Of a stretch of DNA of 64,000 bases, positions 61,844-64,000 are shown piece after piece. The translations under genes and the position numbers were made by a program. The notes beneath the pieces were generated by a model, which saw only the letters and a list, made by a program, of their open reading frames with translations, was not told the DNA's origin and did no database searches. The DNA comes from Anoplolepis gracilipes (taxonomy: Eukaryota > Arthropoda > Insecta > Hymenoptera > Formicidae): assembly GCF_047496725.1 (NCBI RefSeq), contig NC_132973.1, positions 8,159,233 through 8,223,232 on the forward strand, written 5' to 3'. The number at the start of each line of letters is the position of its first letter. Within the stretch, counting starts at the first letter, position 1.

Positions 61844-64000
61844 CGGAATCGCTGCGAGTTTGGAAAACCGCGGAAATCGAGATCTCTAGTCGGGGAAAAT
61901 AGATATCTCCGTCTCTTCTGTTTTTTTTTTTTTTTTTCTACACGATATATTATAAGTTTCAAAAATGCCGGAAAGTATTTGAAAAATTATAAAAATAATT
62001 CTATAGAAATGTCTTATTGGGAAAAGTGAAAGATAATTTTACAAAGCTTTGGAGAAATATACTCTCGGATTACTATTTTTCGCTGACTGAAAACTTGGCG
62101 GCTCGCAGACAAACAACACGTTCCGTCAAAATTTTTGGACACCCGGTATATACAACAAATACTCGAAATCTGCGCTTTGACGCGTGACGAAATTAGATTC
62201 GACATTTGTTTAACTTTCGATTCGATGCGGTTTAGGTCGCGAGCTTGGACGACTCTCAATTAGCAGGAAGCTCACGTGCGACGCGATGTACGCACCGATG
62301 TTGCATTTGCGTTTCCTGGTTTCCGGGAGGTATGCTTGTTCGTTTGCCAACACACAGTTGCCGCCATTAAAAGATTGTTGAACCAGAGAATACAATTTCA
62401 ATGCGTAATCCAAATGCCGCCAGCGAGTTATTGTATTCGGCGAGCTTGCAAATCTATAATCTTTGTACTCTCCTTCTCTAATAAAATACAAAAATTAATC
62501 AATAAAATTTATTTTTATCATAAATATAAATTTTATCTAAATAAATATATTTATATAAGTGTATATATGTATAATATGATATAATAATATATAATCGCAG
62601 TATATATAAACACAATTCATACACAGCGTCAAATTAGGCTACATAATTTCGTAGGCACGTGCTCTTTGATAAACTTGTTAGATCTTAATCTTTCGTTATC
62701 AAAAATTCAATCGAGAACCTTCTCTTTCGCGCTTCCTTATAATTTTCTTGCAATTAGTGCTAAATATCATCATTAACATTTGCCGTATATGAAATGCCGT
62801 TGGAAAGAGGCTAGTGTTGCTCGCTGCAAAAAGCTGTCAATTTTCACTTTTTCTGTCGACGTATCATTAACGTAATACCGCTTCTCATCTGGTTGCCGCT
62901 TTTCAAAAGCGACGCTATAAAGGAATTTTGTTGCAAAGGTAAAAAGCAGAAAATAACGTCGCGCTAAGTAAGCTTGACCACTCAGCTCCCGACGTGTGGT
63001 TTTAAAGTTTTCACCAGCTGAATTCCAGCCATCTCGATCGATTTTCGTTAGCAGCAGTGGGAGAACAAAGCGAAATCTCAATAAACTACGGTGATCGGGT
63101 TCACTTAACTAGGATCTCATCTATGTGATAATGAACGTTAGAAATAAAACGTAAACGAATCCATATTTAATTGGGAAGTAGCAGCAAGGAACTCAGCCGT
63201 TAACATTTTGTATCGTACAATATAAATTTTCTTTCTTTTTTTTTTTTTTTTCCCCCAACGAAAATCGAATACTCGACGCGTAAAATATTGAAAGGGGCAC
63301 GTCAAAAATGTAAAATAGGATATTCGGTGATGCGAGATAAAAATTTTCGATGGAATTTGAGATAAACATTGTAAATAACACAATGACGGTGCAGAAGCAT
63401 GGGAACTACAAATTCTCTTGTTATATTTCGTTATTACTATCATAACAACAATAATTGTTTTCCAGTTTGCCGTCGGGTTGATTGGGAGGTTTTCCAATTC
63501 ACAGGCTGGACAGTACCATTATTATTATTATTGTTATTATTACAATTACAATTACAATTAGTATGTGTATTATTATTATATTCCATACAATTTTACATCG
63601 TAGGGCGATGAATATTAATTGCGTCCTCGGATGATAAATCATAAATCCTAATATAGAATCTTGCAGGAAATATTATCGCGAAAACTGGTATTTTCAGAAA
63701 TTTCGATCCTACTTCTTCCACTTCTTTTTCTCCCTATTTTCTTTTCTGCTCCCCTAGGGTGTTGTGATTTCGTGCTATCGTTGTTATCGTTATCGTTGAT
63801 TGCGTAGTTACGGATGAAAGAGATGCTATGCATTTTTGTACTTTTTCTCTAAATCAAGTCTATATATAATGAATATCTTTTGTCCGCGTCTGTTTCATAC
63901 AGCGGCGTCCGCTATTGTTCCGCAGTTTTCGCGATTAAAGTTTAAATTGCTCGTGAGCGAAGCGGCGCCGTGCAATGGATGAGCTTGATGGAAATGGACC
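61844..64000. other. non-coding stretch
   Basis: No gene is recognised. There are short T runs at 61921-61937 and 63237-63252, and a run of TTA/ATT and ACAATT triplet-like repeats at 63519-63575. Short frames lie on both strands. Confidence 0.5.
62127..62152 (-). repeat. possible right terminus of the mariner relic
   Basis: TTTTTGGACACCCGGTATAT reads on the minus strand as an ATACCGGGTGTCCAAAAA end, a form typical of mariner-type termini. It lies about 290 bp after the transposase C-terminus. No left counterpart was located. Confidence 0.4.

Noticed and set aside
1..64000. tRNA, rRNA, CRISPR or telomeric TTAGG arrays
   Set aside because: No T-loop/anticodon arrangement, ribosomal signature, spaced identical repeats or TTAGG runs were found by eye; a tRNA or covariance-model scan would be decisive.

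Overview
This 64 kb window looks like non-coding DNA from an insect nuclear genome. It is AT-rich but keeps abundant CpG and CGCG, has many long (GA)n/(CT)n, (TA)n and poly(T) tracts, and carries decayed Tc1/mariner-type elements. That mix is typical of Hymenoptera, and an ant is my best guess. The taxon is inference; no marker gene fixes it. I see no complete gene, rRNA, tRNA, CRISPR array or bacterial-style operon. The open frames present are mostly of the size and number expected by chance, so the window is probably intergenic or sits inside a very large intron.

The best-supported content is mobile DNA. (1) A decayed mariner transposase, C-terminal half, lies at 61486-61843. It keeps the catalytic-core D-N-A motif and several family signatures but has a stop, at least three frame changes and no third catalytic Asp. 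(2) A TA-flanked MITE family of about 555 bp has three copies (12275-12825, 40144-40708, 44141-44693). The middle copy carries two extra inverted copies of its own right end inside a composite palindrome. (3) A 1.5 kb foldback-type element (13915-15459) has 250-bp inverted arms that are nearly identical. (4) Two related inverted-repeat elements are nested (24465-26382 enclosing 24605-25006), with a degenerate tandem array of about 165-bp units in the outer one. (5) Further MITE-like insertions lie at 35744-36178, 47318-47596 and 58711-59134. There are also a 297-bp tandem duplication (26896-27483), a pair of 230-240 bp direct repeats (5714-5939 and 7751-7991) and a 96-bp duplication (45537-45716).

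Layout: 1-12.2 kb is gene-poor sequence with CpG-rich blocks near 8.2-8.6 and 10.3-10.8 kb. 12.2-15.5 kb holds a MITE and the foldback element. 15.5-24.4 kb is unremarkable apart from a perfect hairpin (17501-17551) and one exon-like island (19799-20116). 24.4-27.6 kb is a repeat nest. 27.6-40 kb holds large microsatellites, CpG-rich blocks and one possible TATA promoter with a short ORF (34512-34730). 40-44.7 kb holds two MITE copies around a CpG-rich block. 44.7-64 kb has three further exon-like fragments (48276-48592, 55365-55583, 57989-58168), a clean MITE and the mariner relic.

No set of genes working together can be described. The exon-like fragments are reported at low confidence because composition alone yields many open frames of this length.
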